This document shows positions 8,487 to 17,848 of a DNA stretch of 64,000 nt, in pieces. This DNA is from Leucobacter sp. UCMA 4100 (GTDB taxonomy: Bacteria > Actinomycetota > Actinomycetes > Actinomycetales > Microbacteriaceae): assembly GCF_027853335.1 (NCBI RefSeq), contig NZ_JAFEUS010000002.1, positions 1,410,514 to 1,474,513 on the forward strand, given 5' to 3'. Numbering within the stretch: position 1 is the stretch's first letter; every line of letters begins with the position of its first letter. Under the pieces are notes generated by a model, which saw nothing but the letters and a program-made list of their open reading frames with translations, was not told the origin of the DNA and did no database searches. Position numbers and translations under genes: made by a program.

Positions 8487-9248
8487 ATGGCACGAAACGA
8501 CACACCGAGGCGCAAACGCAAGCGTTTGCGGGTGAGCACAGTCATAGGCGAGACCTTCATTGTGCTCGGTCTCGCCATGCTCGGATACATCGTCTGGCAG
8601 CCCTGGTACACCACCGTTGTGGTTCAGGGAGAGCAACGTGAGCTCGCATCGGGCCTCGTTTCACAGTGGGAGAAGCCAGAGGCCGAACCCGAGCCCGGTG
8701 TCGTACCCATCGTTGCGAAGCCCACCGAGGGCGATTACTTCGCGGTCGTCTACATTCCGGCGTTCGCGACCGACTTCAAGAACACCCTCAGCGAGGGCAC
8801 CGATGCTCACCAGGTGTTGAACCTCGACGAGAAGGGCATTGGGCGCTACTCGAAATCGAGCGAGCTCGGCGAGCTCGGTAATACGGCGTTCGCTGCACAC
8901 CGCTCGGGTGCCTACACCGCTCCCTTCCGCGAGGTTGATGCTCTGCGCGTTGGTGATCCGATCTTTATTCAAACGCCCGAGGGCTGGTACACCTACCGGT
9001 ACCGTTCGTCAGAGTATGTCTGGCCCAACGAGACCGATGTTCTCGCTCCCTTCCCCCGCATTGAGGGCAGGGTCGCCGAACAGCGCATTCTGACGATGAC
9101 CTCGTGCCACCCGAAGAACCTCGGCATCTCAGAGCGAGTGATTACGTATTCGGTGTTCGAATCGTTTAGCCCCACCTCAGAGGGGATCCCGAAGGAGCTT
9201 CTCGCCCTGAACCCCGCACTTGCCGAAACCGGAGAGGCTGCTCAGTAA
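8487..9248 (+). CDS. Sortase (class E type)
   Basis: A 253-residue membrane-anchored transpeptidase. One N-terminal membrane segment (about residues 20-40) follows a basic stretch RRKRKRLR. Catalytic residues are visible: His in FAAHRSG, Cys in TMTSCHP, and Arg in ISERVITYS. The position between crgA and the pknA/B cluster is typical for class E sortases of Actinobacteria, which attach LAxTG proteins to peptidoglycan. The usual TLxTC motif is TMTSC here. The downstream small membrane gene overlaps its stop (TAATG). Confidence 0.92.
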   Translation: MARNDTPRRKRKRLRVSTVIGETFIVLGLAMLGYIVWQPWYTTVVVQGEQRELASGLVSQWEKPEAEPEPGVVPIVAKPTEGDYFAVVYIPAFATDFKNTLSEGTDAHQVLNLDEKGIGRYSKSSELGELGNTAFAAHRSGAYTAPFREVDALRVGDPIFIQTPEGWYTYRYRSSEYVWPNETDVLAPFPRIEGRVAEQRILTMTSCHPKNLGISERVITYSVFESFSPTSEGIPKELLALNPALAETGEAAQ

Positions 9249-9448
9249 TGTTTTCGATCGTATGGCGCTTTTTTCCTGGACCAGCATGGTTTCGTGTGCT
9301 CGTGCTCGTCGCACTCCTGGCAGCGGTCGTTTACGCGCTCATGATGTTCGTCTACCCGTGGGTCAACACGGTGATTCCCGAGCCAGAATCAACGCTCGAC
9401 GACGCGGCGGCGCTTCACCAGGGGCTCAGCCCCTTTGCCGGCTTGTGA
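9248..9448 (+). CDS. Small membrane protein after sortase
   Basis: A 66-residue protein with one strong hydrophobic segment (FRVLVLVALLAAVVYALMMF, residues 15-34) and an acidic tail (EPESTLDD). The start overlaps the sortase stop by one base, so it is translated with it. Similar small proteins follow class E sortases in Microbacteriaceae; no function is known. Confidence 0.75.
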   Translation: MFSIVWRFFPGPAWFRVLVLVALLAAVVYALMMFVYPWVNTVIPEPESTLDDAAALHQGLSPFAGL

Positions 9449-9538
9449 CGGTACCGTTCACGGGTTCGCTTGAACCGGCTGGAACCAGCTGGAATCTGCG
9501 CGACCCGCTGAACCTCCCGGGCTCGTGGAAGCTACTGC

Positions 9539-11227
9539 TTAACCGCTGCAGTAGAAGAGGGTCACCGTCGAGCGCTGCTCAACCTGCCCCACAACCGACT
9601 GGTTAATGACCGGAAGGTCGTTGATCTGACCGCACGAGCCGTCGCCCTGCTGTTCAATGTTCACGCCGGTCGGATCGAGCATCTCCTGTGCGGTGGGCAT
9701 CGCCATGCCCTTCACATCGGGAATCGTGACCTTGCCGTTTGAAACGGTGAGGTCGACCGCGCTTCCGGTGAGCACGAGCTCGCCCTCAGCGGGGCTCGAG
9801 CTGATCACTGAGCCGCCAGGAATGCTGGGGTCGTCGAGCTCGTTCGTGAGGCCGACCGTGAGACCGAGGTCATTGAGCTTCGCTGTGGCGTCTTCGATCG
9901 ACTTGCCCGAGAGATCGGGCAGCGTCGCCATGAACGGCCCTGATGAGACGTACACCTTGACGGTGGTGCCCACCTCGACGACCTCGCCGGCTGCCGGGTA
10001 CGTCTTAAAGACTGACTCGGCTGCGATATCGTCGTTCGGTTCGCTCACGGGAACGGCCACGAGGTCGAGGTCTTCGAGCGTTTGCATCGCGACCTTCTCG
10101 GTGGTGCCCTCGAGATCGGGAATCTCGCGCGCCGAGTTGATCAGCGTATTCGGGGGCACAAGCTGCGTGAGCCAAAAGATGACGGCCACAACGACGGCAA
10201 CGACGGTGAGGATCGCGGCCCAGGTCCACATGACCGGCGGCCTCGGCTGGCTCTTTGGTGAGCTCGATGACTCGGTGAGCTGGCGAAGCGCGAGCTCTGA
10301 CTCAGAGATCTCGTCGCCGCCTGAAAAGAGAATGGGCCCAGAGTCGGTCGTGAGCGCGAGCTCGGGCATCTTGCCATCGGCCGCGAGTCTCAGGGCCTCG
10401 CGGAACTCAGCGGCGCTCTGAAAGCGTTTGGCGCGGTCTTTGGCGAGGGCGTGCATGACGACCCGATCGAACTCGGGGGTGATCGCCGGGTTGCGCGTGC
10501 TCGGAAGCTCTGGGCGCTCACTGACGTGCTGGTACGCGACCGCAACGGCTGAGTCGCCGCGAAAGGGTACGTCGCCAACGAGCAGTTCGTAGAGCACGAC
10601 GCCAGCTGAATACAGGTCGGTTCGTGCGTCGACCGATTCACCCTTCGCCTGCTCTGGCGAGAAGTATGCGGCGGTGCCGAGAATGGCGGTGGTCTGCTGC
10701 AGCGTCGACGACGTCTCAGAGACGGCCCTGGCAATGCCAAAGTCCATGACCTTCACATGGCCGGTGTCGGTCACCATGATGTTTGCGAGCTTGATGTCGC
10801 GGTGCACGATGCCTGCACGGTGCGAATACTCGAGCGCGGTGAGTACCGCATCGAGAACGCGCGTGATCTCAGAGGTCGAGAGAGGCTTTTCTTGGACGAT
10901 CTCGCGAAGGTTCTTGCCCTTCACGTACTCCATGACGATGAACGGGAGGCGCTGCACCTCGGTTCCGAGGTTAATGAGCTCGTCGCCGGCGTCGAAGACC
11001 CGCACGATCGAGGGGTGCGCCATGCGCGAGGCAGCCCTGGCTTCCTGACGAAAACGGTCGCGAAACTCATCGTCCTGAGCGAGCTGCGCCTTCATGATCT
11101 TGATGGCGACGGGTCGCCCAAGCTTGGTGTCAACGCCACGGTATACCGTCGACATGCCACCCTGGCCGATGAACTCGCCAACCTCGTATCGTCCCGCGAG
11201 TAAACGCCGGCCAGATGCCTCAGTCAC
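9539..11227 (-). CDS. pknB: Ser/Thr protein kinase with PASTA domains (PknB type)
   Basis: A 562-residue receptor kinase. Kinase domain, residues about 12-275: GQGGMSTVY glycine loop, VAIKIMK lysine, HRDIKLANIM catalytic loop, MDFGIAR and the APE-equivalent SPEQAKGE. A single membrane segment (about 338-362) is followed by three PASTA repeats that bind muropeptides outside the cell. GTG 11227 is preferred because GGAGATC lies just upstream and it gives the family start. Last gene of the fhaA-pstP-rodA-pbpA-pknA-pknB run; it starts after a 107-base gap from pknA, so it may have its own promoter. Confidence 0.95.
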   Translation of the reverse strand: MTEASGRRLLAGRYEVGEFIGQGGMSTVYRGVDTKLGRPVAIKIMKAQLAQDDEFRDRFRQEARAASRMAHPSIVRVFDAGDELINLGTEVQRLPFIVMEYVKGKNLREIVQEKPLSTSEITRVLDAVLTALEYSHRAGIVHRDIKLANIMVTDTGHVKVMDFGIARAVSETSSTLQQTTAILGTAAYFSPEQAKGESVDARTDLYSAGVVLYELLVGDVPFRGDSAVAVAYQHVSERPELPSTRNPAITPEFDRVVMHALAKDRAKRFQSAAEFREALRLAADGKMPELALTTDSGPILFSGGDEISESELALRQLTESSSSPKSQPRPPVMWTWAAILTVVAVVVAVIFWLTQLVPPNTLINSAREIPDLEGTTEKVAMQTLEDLDLVAVPVSEPNDDIAAESVFKTYPAAGEVVEVGTTVKVYVSSGPFMATLPDLSGKSIEDATAKLNDLGLTVGLTNELDDPSIPGGSVISSSPAEGELVLTGSAVDLTVSNGKVTIPDVKGMAMPTAQEMLDPTGVNIEQQGDGSCGQINDLPVINQSVVGQVEQRSTVTLFYCSG

Positions 11228-11334
11228 GGCGATCTCCTCTCGTTTCGATACATCTGATAATTCTAGCGATAGCAAGCTCTAGAGTCGGTGTGGTTACCCC
11301 GATACTTGGCCCGTGTTGCCGAGTTGTTATCGGG

Positions 11335-13113
11335 TTATTCGGTATCGCCGTCGGTATCGGTGTTCTCGTCAGGCTTTTCTGGCTTTGGCGGATCAACCGG
11401 GTCGGGTTTCGGGGCTTCCTTAATAACCACGCTGGTCACCGGCGAGGTGACGATGCGGGGGTCGACACCCTCGCGCTTACAGGTCACGGTGTAGCTGAGG
11501 CTGAGTGTGCCAGCTTTGTCGGCACGAACCTGCGCCGATCCGCCGTCGACGGCACCGATGAGCATTGCCATGCCGTTGTTCGGCTCGAGATTGAGCTGGA
11601 AGTTTTCGGCGAGGCCTGAGGGGCACGAGCCCGCACTGATGCCCTGCACCGTGAACGTTTCGCCGACGGTGACCTCTGAGGGAGCCGAAGGGCCGTTGGT
11701 TGGCGCGGTCGCGTCACCGTAGGCGACGTTGTAGGTGAGCGTGATCGTCTGCGTGAGCTTGACCTTCTCGCCGGTCGGGGTGACGTTCGTCACCTGACCA
11801 ACTACCGCGTCGGGGCTTGGGCCGCCGGGCTGCTTGTGAATGCGCGTGAAGCCGAGGCCCTCGAGGTAGGCGTACGCCTCGTCGACGTTCATGCCCTCGA
11901 TTTCACTGGCTGAGATCGTCGCGCTGGCCTCTTCTTCGGGCTCTTCCTTTTCTTTGGGCTTCTCTTTTTTCGGCTTCTCTTCTTTTTCAACGCTGGTCTG
12001 GTTCGCTGACCAGATCGCGTATGCCGTGCCGCCGCCGACGATGAGCAGAATCGCGACGAGGGCAATGATGGGCCACTTCCACGGATTCTTTTTCTTCTCT
12101 TCGAGCTCTTCTTCGGCCTCTTCTTCAGAGACTTCGCCCTCGGGCATGACCTGCGTCGGGTCGAGCACGGTGGTCTGGCCGAGAACCTGGGTTGTCGGAT
12201 CCATCGCGGTCGTCGCCGGCAGCAGCGTCGTCGAAGCGTCTTCGGTGGGCTTCAGGCCGAGAACGGCGGGAACGTAGCCCGCAGCGGCCTGAACGTCGCC
12301 CTTGTGCAGTGCTGCTGCCGCGAGAGCGAGCTTACCTGCCGTCTCGGGGCGCAGATCTGGGTCTTTCTCGAGGCACGAGAACACGAGGTTGCGCACTGGC
12401 TCGGCGATCTCTTCCGAGAGCGCCGGTGGCTTGTCGTTGATCTGCGCCATCGCGATCGCGACCTGCGAGTCGCCGGTGAAGGGACGCTTCCCGTTCAGGC
12501 ACTCGTAGGCGACGATACCGAGCGAGTACACGTCGGTCTTGGCGGTTGCGTTGTGGCCGCTCGCCTGCTCGGGTGCGAGGTACTGCACGGTGCCCATGAC
12601 CTGGCCGGTCGCGGTGAGCGGCACCTGGTCGGCAATACGAGCGATGCCAAAGTCGGTGATCTTCACTCGCCCGTCGGGGGTGATGAGCAGGTTGCCCGGC
12701 TTGATGTCGCGGTGCACGAGGCCAGCGTCGTGCGCGGCCTGCAGTGCCATCGCGGTTTGAGCAACGATGCCGAGCACGCGGTTGGGTGGCAGTTTGCCCT
12801 CGCGCTCGATGATCGTTGAGAGCGGCTCGCCGGGAACGAGCTCCATGACAATGTATGCCGAGCCCTGTTCTTCGCCGTAGTCGTACACGTTGGCGATGCC
12901 CTCGTGGTTGACGAGTGCGGCGTGCCTTGCCTCGGCGCGAAAGCGCTCGAGGAAGCCGGGGTCGCCCATATACTCGTCTTTAAGAATCTTGATCGCGACC
13001 GTGCGCCCAATGACGCTATCAGTCGCCTTCCAAACCTCGCCCATGCCGCCAATCGCGACCCGTGAGCTCAGCTCGTAGCGACCACCGAATGTGACTCCTG
13101 CAGTTGGTCTCAT
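11335..13113 (-). CDS. pknA: Ser/Thr protein kinase with one PASTA domain (PknA type)
   Basis: A 592-residue kinase with a full catalytic domain (AIGGMGEVWKA loop, VAIKILK, HRDIKPGNLL, TDFGIAR, LAPEQASG), an acidic linker with Glu/Lys runs, a membrane segment (WPIIALVAILLIVGGGTAYA), one PASTA repeat (IEGMNVDEAYAYLEGLGF) and a C-terminal beta-rich extracellular domain ending in a Pro/Lys-rich tail. The start overlaps the pbpA stop (ATGA). Its substrates in relatives are Wag31, FtsZ and other division proteins. The extracellular tail beyond PASTA is unusual compared with mycobacterial PknA. Confidence 0.93.
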   Translation of the reverse strand: MRPTAGVTFGGRYELSSRVAIGGMGEVWKATDSVIGRTVAIKILKDEYMGDPGFLERFRAEARHAALVNHEGIANVYDYGEEQGSAYIVMELVPGEPLSTIIEREGKLPPNRVLGIVAQTAMALQAAHDAGLVHRDIKPGNLLITPDGRVKITDFGIARIADQVPLTATGQVMGTVQYLAPEQASGHNATAKTDVYSLGIVAYECLNGKRPFTGDSQVAIAMAQINDKPPALSEEIAEPVRNLVFSCLEKDPDLRPETAGKLALAAAALHKGDVQAAAGYVPAVLGLKPTEDASTTLLPATTAMDPTTQVLGQTTVLDPTQVMPEGEVSEEEAEEELEEKKKNPWKWPIIALVAILLIVGGGTAYAIWSANQTSVEKEEKPKKEKPKEKEEPEEEASATISASEIEGMNVDEAYAYLEGLGFTRIHKQPGGPSPDAVVGQVTNVTPTGEKVKLTQTITLTYNVAYGDATAPTNGPSAPSEVTVGETFTVQGISAGSCPSGLAENFQLNLEPNNGMAMLIGAVDGGSAQVRADKAGTLSLSYTVTCKREGVDPRIVTSPVTSVVIKEAPKPDPVDPPKPEKPDENTDTDGDTE

Positions 13114-14591
13114 TGGCTTAACACCGCTTCCATGACTTGTTTTCCGATATTCGTGGGAATCTCGTACGAGGTTCCCTGAAAATTGTGGGCTTCTCCGCCG
13201 CCGTTGGCGATGACAACCGCCACGGCAACCTCGGGGTTTTCAGACGGAGCGAAGCCGGTAAACCACAGCGTATAGGGCAGGTCATTCCCCGCCGCGTCCG
13301 TTCCGTTCTGCGCGGTGCCGGTCTTTCCCGCCACCGTCGTTCCCTCGATGCGCGCCTTGTATGCGGCGCCGTCGGTCTCGTTGACACCCGCGACCATCAT
13401 CGCGGTGAGTTGCGATGCCGTCTTCGCCGAGATGGGGTTCGCGAACTCTGCCTCGGTAAACGATTTCTCGACCGAGAAGTTCGGCGCGAGCACCTGGTTC
13501 ACCAGCTGTGGTTGCATGACCACGCCGCCGTTCGCGATGCCCGCCGAGACCATCGCCATCTGCATCGGGGTCGCGCGCACATCGAGCTGGCCGATCGAGC
13601 TGATGGCTGCCTCTGCGTCGGTCTCTGGAACGGGTGCCTGGCTCGGCGTGACCGTGAGCGGAATCGAGAGTTCCTGGCCGAAGCCGAAGGCCGCGGCCAT
13701 CTTGGGAATCTCGTCGCGATCCATCTTGCCCGCGAGCTCACCCATGGGGACGTTGCACGAGAACTTCACCGCGTCGGCGAGCGTGACCTTGTCGCCGCTG
13801 CCGCACAGGCCGAGGCCGTAGTTGTGCATCTCGTTGCTCGAACCGGGCAGCTTGAAGGCCTGTTCGTTCTTGAACTCGGTCGATGGCTCTGCGGCACCCG
13901 ACTCGAGGGCAGCGGCCGTCGTGAGCAACTTGTACGTTGACCCCGGGTGAAAGAGATCGCCGCCAATCGCGCGGTTCATGAGCGGCTTGCTCGGGTCGTC
14001 TTGCAACGCCTTGTAGTTATCGATGATCTCGAGGTCGTTGTTCGATGACATGAGGTTCGGGTCAAACGAGGGTGTCGAAACCATCGCGAGAATCTTGCCG
14101 TTCGTCGGGTTGAGAGCCACGACCGATCCCTCGTAGCCCTGCAGCGCATCCCAGGCCGCCTGCTGCACGGCAGGGTCGATCGTGAGCTCAACGGCGCTCC
14201 CCTGCGGCTTTTCGCCGGTGATGATCCGCATGACTCGGGTAAAGAACTGCGTGTTTCCAAGGCCAGACAGCTCGCTGTTCATCGCGGCCTCGATGCCGGT
14301 GATGCCCTGGTAATGCGAGAAGTATCCCGTGATGGGTGCGTAGAGCGGCCCGTTCTCGTACACGCGCTGAAACTGGTAGGCGTCAGAGGTCGGGATCGAC
14401 GAGGCGATCGACGAGCCGTCGACGAGAATCTCGCCGCGCTCAACCGAGAACGCGTTGTAGGTCGTGCGCTTGTTGAGCGGGTTCGCCCTGAGCTCTTCGG
14501 CCTGCACGACCTGAATGATCGTGATGGCTCCGAAGAGCACAATAAACATCGCGAAGATTGATCGCGTGATGAACTTCAGTTGCTTATTCAT
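13110..14591 (-). CDS. pbpA: Penicillin-binding protein, class B transpeptidase (PbpA/FtsI-like)
   Basis: A 493-residue transpeptidase with an N-terminal membrane anchor (about residues 8-30). The three catalytic motifs are present: SxxK in PGSTYKLL, SxN in KFSCNVP, and KTGT in AGKTGTAQN. It cross-links peptidoglycan and works with the RodA/FtsW polymerase encoded immediately upstream. Both ends overlap neighbours by 4 bases, showing tight operon organisation. Confidence 0.95.
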   Translation of the reverse strand: MNKQLKFITRSIFAMFIVLFGAITIIQVVQAEELRANPLNKRTTYNAFSVERGEILVDGSSIASSIPTSDAYQFQRVYENGPLYAPITGYFSHYQGITGIEAAMNSELSGLGNTQFFTRVMRIITGEKPQGSAVELTIDPAVQQAAWDALQGYEGSVVALNPTNGKILAMVSTPSFDPNLMSSNNDLEIIDNYKALQDDPSKPLMNRAIGGDLFHPGSTYKLLTTAAALESGAAEPSTEFKNEQAFKLPGSSNEMHNYGLGLCGSGDKVTLADAVKFSCNVPMGELAGKMDRDEIPKMAAAFGFGQELSIPLTVTPSQAPVPETDAEAAISSIGQLDVRATPMQMAMVSAGIANGGVVMQPQLVNQVLAPNFSVEKSFTEAEFANPISAKTASQLTAMMVAGVNETDGAAYKARIEGTTVAGKTGTAQNGTDAAGNDLPYTLWFTGFAPSENPEVAVAVVIANGGGEAHNFQGTSYEIPTNIGKQVMEAVLSQ

Positions 14592-15994
14592 GCGCGAATC
14601 ACCAGCTTCGGTCGGTTGCGCACGGCATTCGACAGGCGCAAAAGAAGGGCCACGATGATCCAGTTCGAGACAAGCGACGAACCACCCGCCGCGAGGAACG
14701 GCGCCGTGAGGCCCGTGAGCGGAATCACGCGGGTGATACCACCGAGCACGATGAACACCTGGAAGGCGATCGAGAACGAGAGGCCCATCGCGAGCAGCTT
14801 GCCAAAGTCGTCCTGCCCCGCGAAGCTCACGCGCAGGCCACGGCCGACGAAGATGAGGTACACGAGCAGAATCATGAAGAGACCGACGAGGCCGAGCTCT
14901 TCACCGAGGCTCGCGAAGATGTAGTCACTCTGCGCGTACGGGGTGATCTCGGGGAAACCGCCGCCGAGGCCCGTGCCGAGCATGCCACCGTTCGCGAGCC
15001 CGAAGAGCCCCTGAATCATCTGATATCCGCTGTTTTGCGGATCAGCCCAGGGGTTAAACCAGTTTTGAAACCTCGTGCTGACGTGGCTGAACACCTGGCT
15101 CGCGATGATGCCGCCGATGAGGAAGAGGCTGATGCCGAGCACGAGCCAGCCCTTGCGCGCGGTGGCGACGTAGAGGGTCGAGAGGAACAGCCCGAAGTAG
15201 AGCAGCGAGGTACCGAGGTCGCGCTGGAAGATGAGCACGATCATCGAGGTGAACCAGATGACGAGCAGCGGCCCAAGGTCGCGGCCACGCGGGAAGACGA
15301 TGCCAAGGAATTTCTTACCGGCCATCGCGAGCGCATCTCGGTTCGAGATGAGGTACCCGGCAAAGAAGATTGCGAGCAGAATCTTCGCGATCTCGCCCGG
15401 CTGGAACGACATCGAATCGCCGATCCTGATCCACACCTTCGCACCGTTAATTTCTGAACCGATGCCGGGAACCATGGGCAGAATGAGCAGGACGAGCGCG
15501 CCGAGGCCCGAAAGGTATGTGAACCGGTACAACGTGAGGTGGTTGCGCACGATGATGAGCACGACGGCGGCGATGGCGATCGCGACGGCGAGCCAGATGA
15601 GTTGGCGCACCGAGTCGGCGCCCCACCCTGACTTGTCGTTCGCGAGGTCGAGGCGGTAAATCTCGATCACGCCGATGCTACTGAGGAAGGCCGCGATGGG
15701 CACGAACAGCGGGTCGGCATCTGAGGCAACGAGCCGTACAACAATGTGCAGGCCAAAGAGCGCCGCGACGTAGATGAGGCCGGGCACGAGCATGGTGGTC
15801 GACAGCTCGCCGCGCACGGTGAGGTCGACGATGATGATTCCGGCGACGCCGATCGCGACCGCGAAGAGCAGCAGCATGAGCTCCATGGCCCGCAATTTGC
15901 CGGGCGCGCGCAGAGCCACGATGCGGTCGAGCACCGTGTCACTCGTGATCGCTTCCTGGAAGGTGGGCGATGCGGGCTTACTCTCTTGGCTCAT
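14588..15994 (-). CDS. rodA: SEDS peptidoglycan polymerase (RodA/FtsW family)
   Basis: A 468-residue protein with about 10-12 membrane segments. SEDS signatures: NGAKVWIRIGDSMSFQPGEIAKI and the C-terminal GLTAPFLAAGGSSL. It polymerises glycan strands from lipid II and pairs with the adjacent class B PBP. In mycobacteria the same gene in this cluster is called rodA. Its 5' end overlaps the PP2C gene by 17 bases. The DSYIFASLGEELG-type loop (here SDYIFASLGEELGLVG) is intact. Confidence 0.93.
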   Translation of the reverse strand: MSQESKPASPTFQEAITSDTVLDRIVALRAPGKLRAMELMLLLFAVAIGVAGIIIVDLTVRGELSTTMLVPGLIYVAALFGLHIVVRLVASDADPLFVPIAAFLSSIGVIEIYRLDLANDKSGWGADSVRQLIWLAVAIAIAAVVLIIVRNHLTLYRFTYLSGLGALVLLILPMVPGIGSEINGAKVWIRIGDSMSFQPGEIAKILLAIFFAGYLISNRDALAMAGKKFLGIVFPRGRDLGPLLVIWFTSMIVLIFQRDLGTSLLYFGLFLSTLYVATARKGWLVLGISLFLIGGIIASQVFSHVSTRFQNWFNPWADPQNSGYQMIQGLFGLANGGMLGTGLGGGFPEITPYAQSDYIFASLGEELGLVGLFMILLVYLIFVGRGLRVSFAGQDDFGKLLAMGLSFSIAFQVFIVLGGITRVIPLTGLTAPFLAAGGSSLVSNWIIVALLLRLSNAVRNRPKLVIRA

Positions 15995-17261
15995 CGCTCA
16001 AATCACCCCCTTCGCCGTCGCTCAAGCGAACGACGATGTTGCGTGCCTCTTCAAGCGAGCCGGCGGTGATGGTGCGCTCGACCTGCGAACGCTCGTAGCC
16101 GGTGAGCTCTTCGAGTGGAATCTGCGTGTCTTCAGCCTCAGAGTTGAGGCTCAGCGACCCGATTTGCGGGCGCACGCCCTGGTAAATGATGACGGTATCG
16201 CCGTCGGTGCCGACGAAGTACTGCGTCTGGGTCCACTGGTAGCCCACAAACACGAGGCCGGCGAGCGAACCGATCGACAGCACGAGCGTCGCGAGCATGA
16301 GCAGCCTGCGCTTGCGCGTTTGGCGCTTGGTTTCGGCAATGAGCTCGGCAAGGTATTCGTCGACGCGCGGCTCGAAGTGCGACTCTTCGACCGGCTGCAG
16401 CTTGCGGGCGCGGCGAGACTGGCCTGAGAACTTCGAGAAGCGTCGAATCGGGCTCGTATCGACCGATACGCCCTCTCCGCCTTCTTTCGCGGCGGATCCA
16501 GCAAAGCGTGGCCCGGGGTCTTCAGCCGGGGCAGGGTCGACCGTTTCGACGAGCACGACCGTCACGTTGTCGGGTGCGCCGTTGCCGAGCGTCACGTCGA
16601 CGAGTTGCGCGACGGCTTCGTCGAGCGAGGAGCGCTGGGAGAGAATCTGCGCGATGATGTCGTCTTCGACGTAGCCGCAGAGGCCGTCAGAGCACAAAAG
16701 CCAGACGTCGCCCGGCCTCGTGTTGAGCACCGCGGTGTCGATTTCTGGCGCCGAGTCGACGTCGCCGAGCACGCGCATGAGCACTGAACGTCGGGGGTGG
16801 GTCGCTGCCTCTTCTTCGGTGATGCGGCCGCTGTCAACGAGGCGCTGCACGAAGGTGTGGTCTTTCGACTGCTGCGTGAGCACGCCGTCGCGGTATAGGT
16901 AGAGGCGGCTGTCGCCGATGTGGGCTGTTGCGAGTTGGTCGCCGACGGTGAGGAAGCCGCAGAAGGTGGTGCCCATGCCCGCGAGTTCGGTGCGGGTGGT
17001 GACCGTGCGCGAGAGCATGCGGTTTGCCTCGAGCAGTCGCTGTTCGAGGGCTTTCGCCGCGTCTTCGGGGTCGTCAAAAAATTCGGTGTCAATCGAGGCA
17101 ACGTCACGTGTGGTGAGTGCAGAGGCAACGTCGCCGCCAGCGTGGCCTCCCATACCGTCGGCGACCATGAACAACCGCGAACCGGCAAACCCCGAGTCCT
17201 GGTTGTTGCTACGGATCATGCCAACGTGAGAGGCGATCGCGCTCTCGAACCCAATTGTCAC
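15978..17261 (-). CDS. pstP: PP2C-type Ser/Thr protein phosphatase (PstP)
   Basis: A 427-residue membrane phosphatase that reverses PknA/PknB phosphorylation. Motifs: RSNNQDS, VADGMGGHAGG (metal-binding Asp), HIGDSRLYLY, LCSDGLCGYV and GAPDNVTVVLV. After a linker of about 70 residues comes one membrane helix (LLMLATLVLSIGSLAGLVFV) and a small extracellular domain. It begins with GTG two bases after the fhaB stop. Confidence 0.95.
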   Translation of the reverse strand: MTIGFESAIASHVGMIRSNNQDSGFAGSRLFMVADGMGGHAGGDVASALTTRDVASIDTEFFDDPEDAAKALEQRLLEANRMLSRTVTTRTELAGMGTTFCGFLTVGDQLATAHIGDSRLYLYRDGVLTQQSKDHTFVQRLVDSGRITEEEAATHPRRSVLMRVLGDVDSAPEIDTAVLNTRPGDVWLLCSDGLCGYVEDDIIAQILSQRSSLDEAVAQLVDVTLGNGAPDNVTVVLVETVDPAPAEDPGPRFAGSAAKEGGEGVSVDTSPIRRFSKFSGQSRRARKLQPVEESHFEPRVDEYLAELIAETKRQTRKRRLLMLATLVLSIGSLAGLVFVGYQWTQTQYFVGTDGDTVIIYQGVRPQIGSLSLNSEAEDTQIPLEELTGYERSQVERTITAGSLEEARNIVVRLSDGEGGDLSDEPRE

Positions 17262-17263
17262 GG

Positions 17264-17848
17264 TTAGGGCCTCAGCTCAAAGGTTGTCGTGCCGATCGTG
17301 ACCGGGGTGAAGGTTGGCAGCGGCATGGGCTGCGTGATGCGCTGGCCGCTGACCTTTGTGCCATTTGTCGAGTCGAGGTCGGTGATGCTCCACTGGTCGC
17401 CCGAACGCTGCAGTTTCGCGTGATACGTCGAGGTGTACTCATCGACGATGACGAGGGTTGAATCGGGTGAACGCCCAATGGTGACGTGGCCATCATCGAG
17501 GGGAATCGAGGTTCCCTCGGCAACGCCGGTCAAGATGACGAGCTGCTTTGCTGGGCCGCCGCTGCCACTCACCGGTGACGAGCCGGCCGAAGGCAGGGCA
17601 CCGCCAGAGGGCGTGACCACGGGGGCCGTTCCCTGGTGCATCGGTGCGCCAGCGGGCTGCGGTGCCGGGGGTGACGAGACGGGGCTGCCGCCTGAAGCGA
17701 CCGGGGTGTCTGACTTCTTGAGCCGACGCACCGGCGCGCCGAAGAGATCGCTCCTGAGAGCAAAAATAACCGAGAAGACAAAGAGCCACAGAATCAGCAA
17801 GAAACCGAGGCGCAGAACCATGAGCGTTAGCTCACTCATCTCACTCAT
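17264..17848 (-). CDS. fhaB: FHA-domain protein FhaB (FipA-like)
   Basis: 194 residues: an N-terminal membrane helix (LTLMVLRLGFLLILWLFVFSVIF), a Pro/Ser/Gly-rich linker, and a C-terminal FHA phosphothreonine-binding domain with TIGRSPDSTLV, the S/H pair around TSTYHAKL and DLDSTNGTKVSG. It links kinase signals to septal proteins. ATG 17848 is chosen because GGAGG lies 5 bases upstream and it overlaps the fhaA stop; a TTG at 17860 adds four residues. Confidence 0.93.
   Translation of the reverse strand: MSEMSELTLMVLRLGFLLILWLFVFSVIFALRSDLFGAPVRRLKKSDTPVASGGSPVSSPPAPQPAGAPMHQGTAPVVTPSGGALPSAGSSPVSGSGGPAKQLVILTGVAEGTSIPLDDGHVTIGRSPDSTLVIVDEYTSTYHAKLQRSGDQWSITDLDSTNGTKVSGQRITQPMPLPTFTPVTIGTTTFELRP

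Noticed and set aside
13137-13940. Long plus-strand frame antisense to pbpA
   Set aside because: Shadow frame of a high-GC gene; the minus strand has all three PBP motifs.
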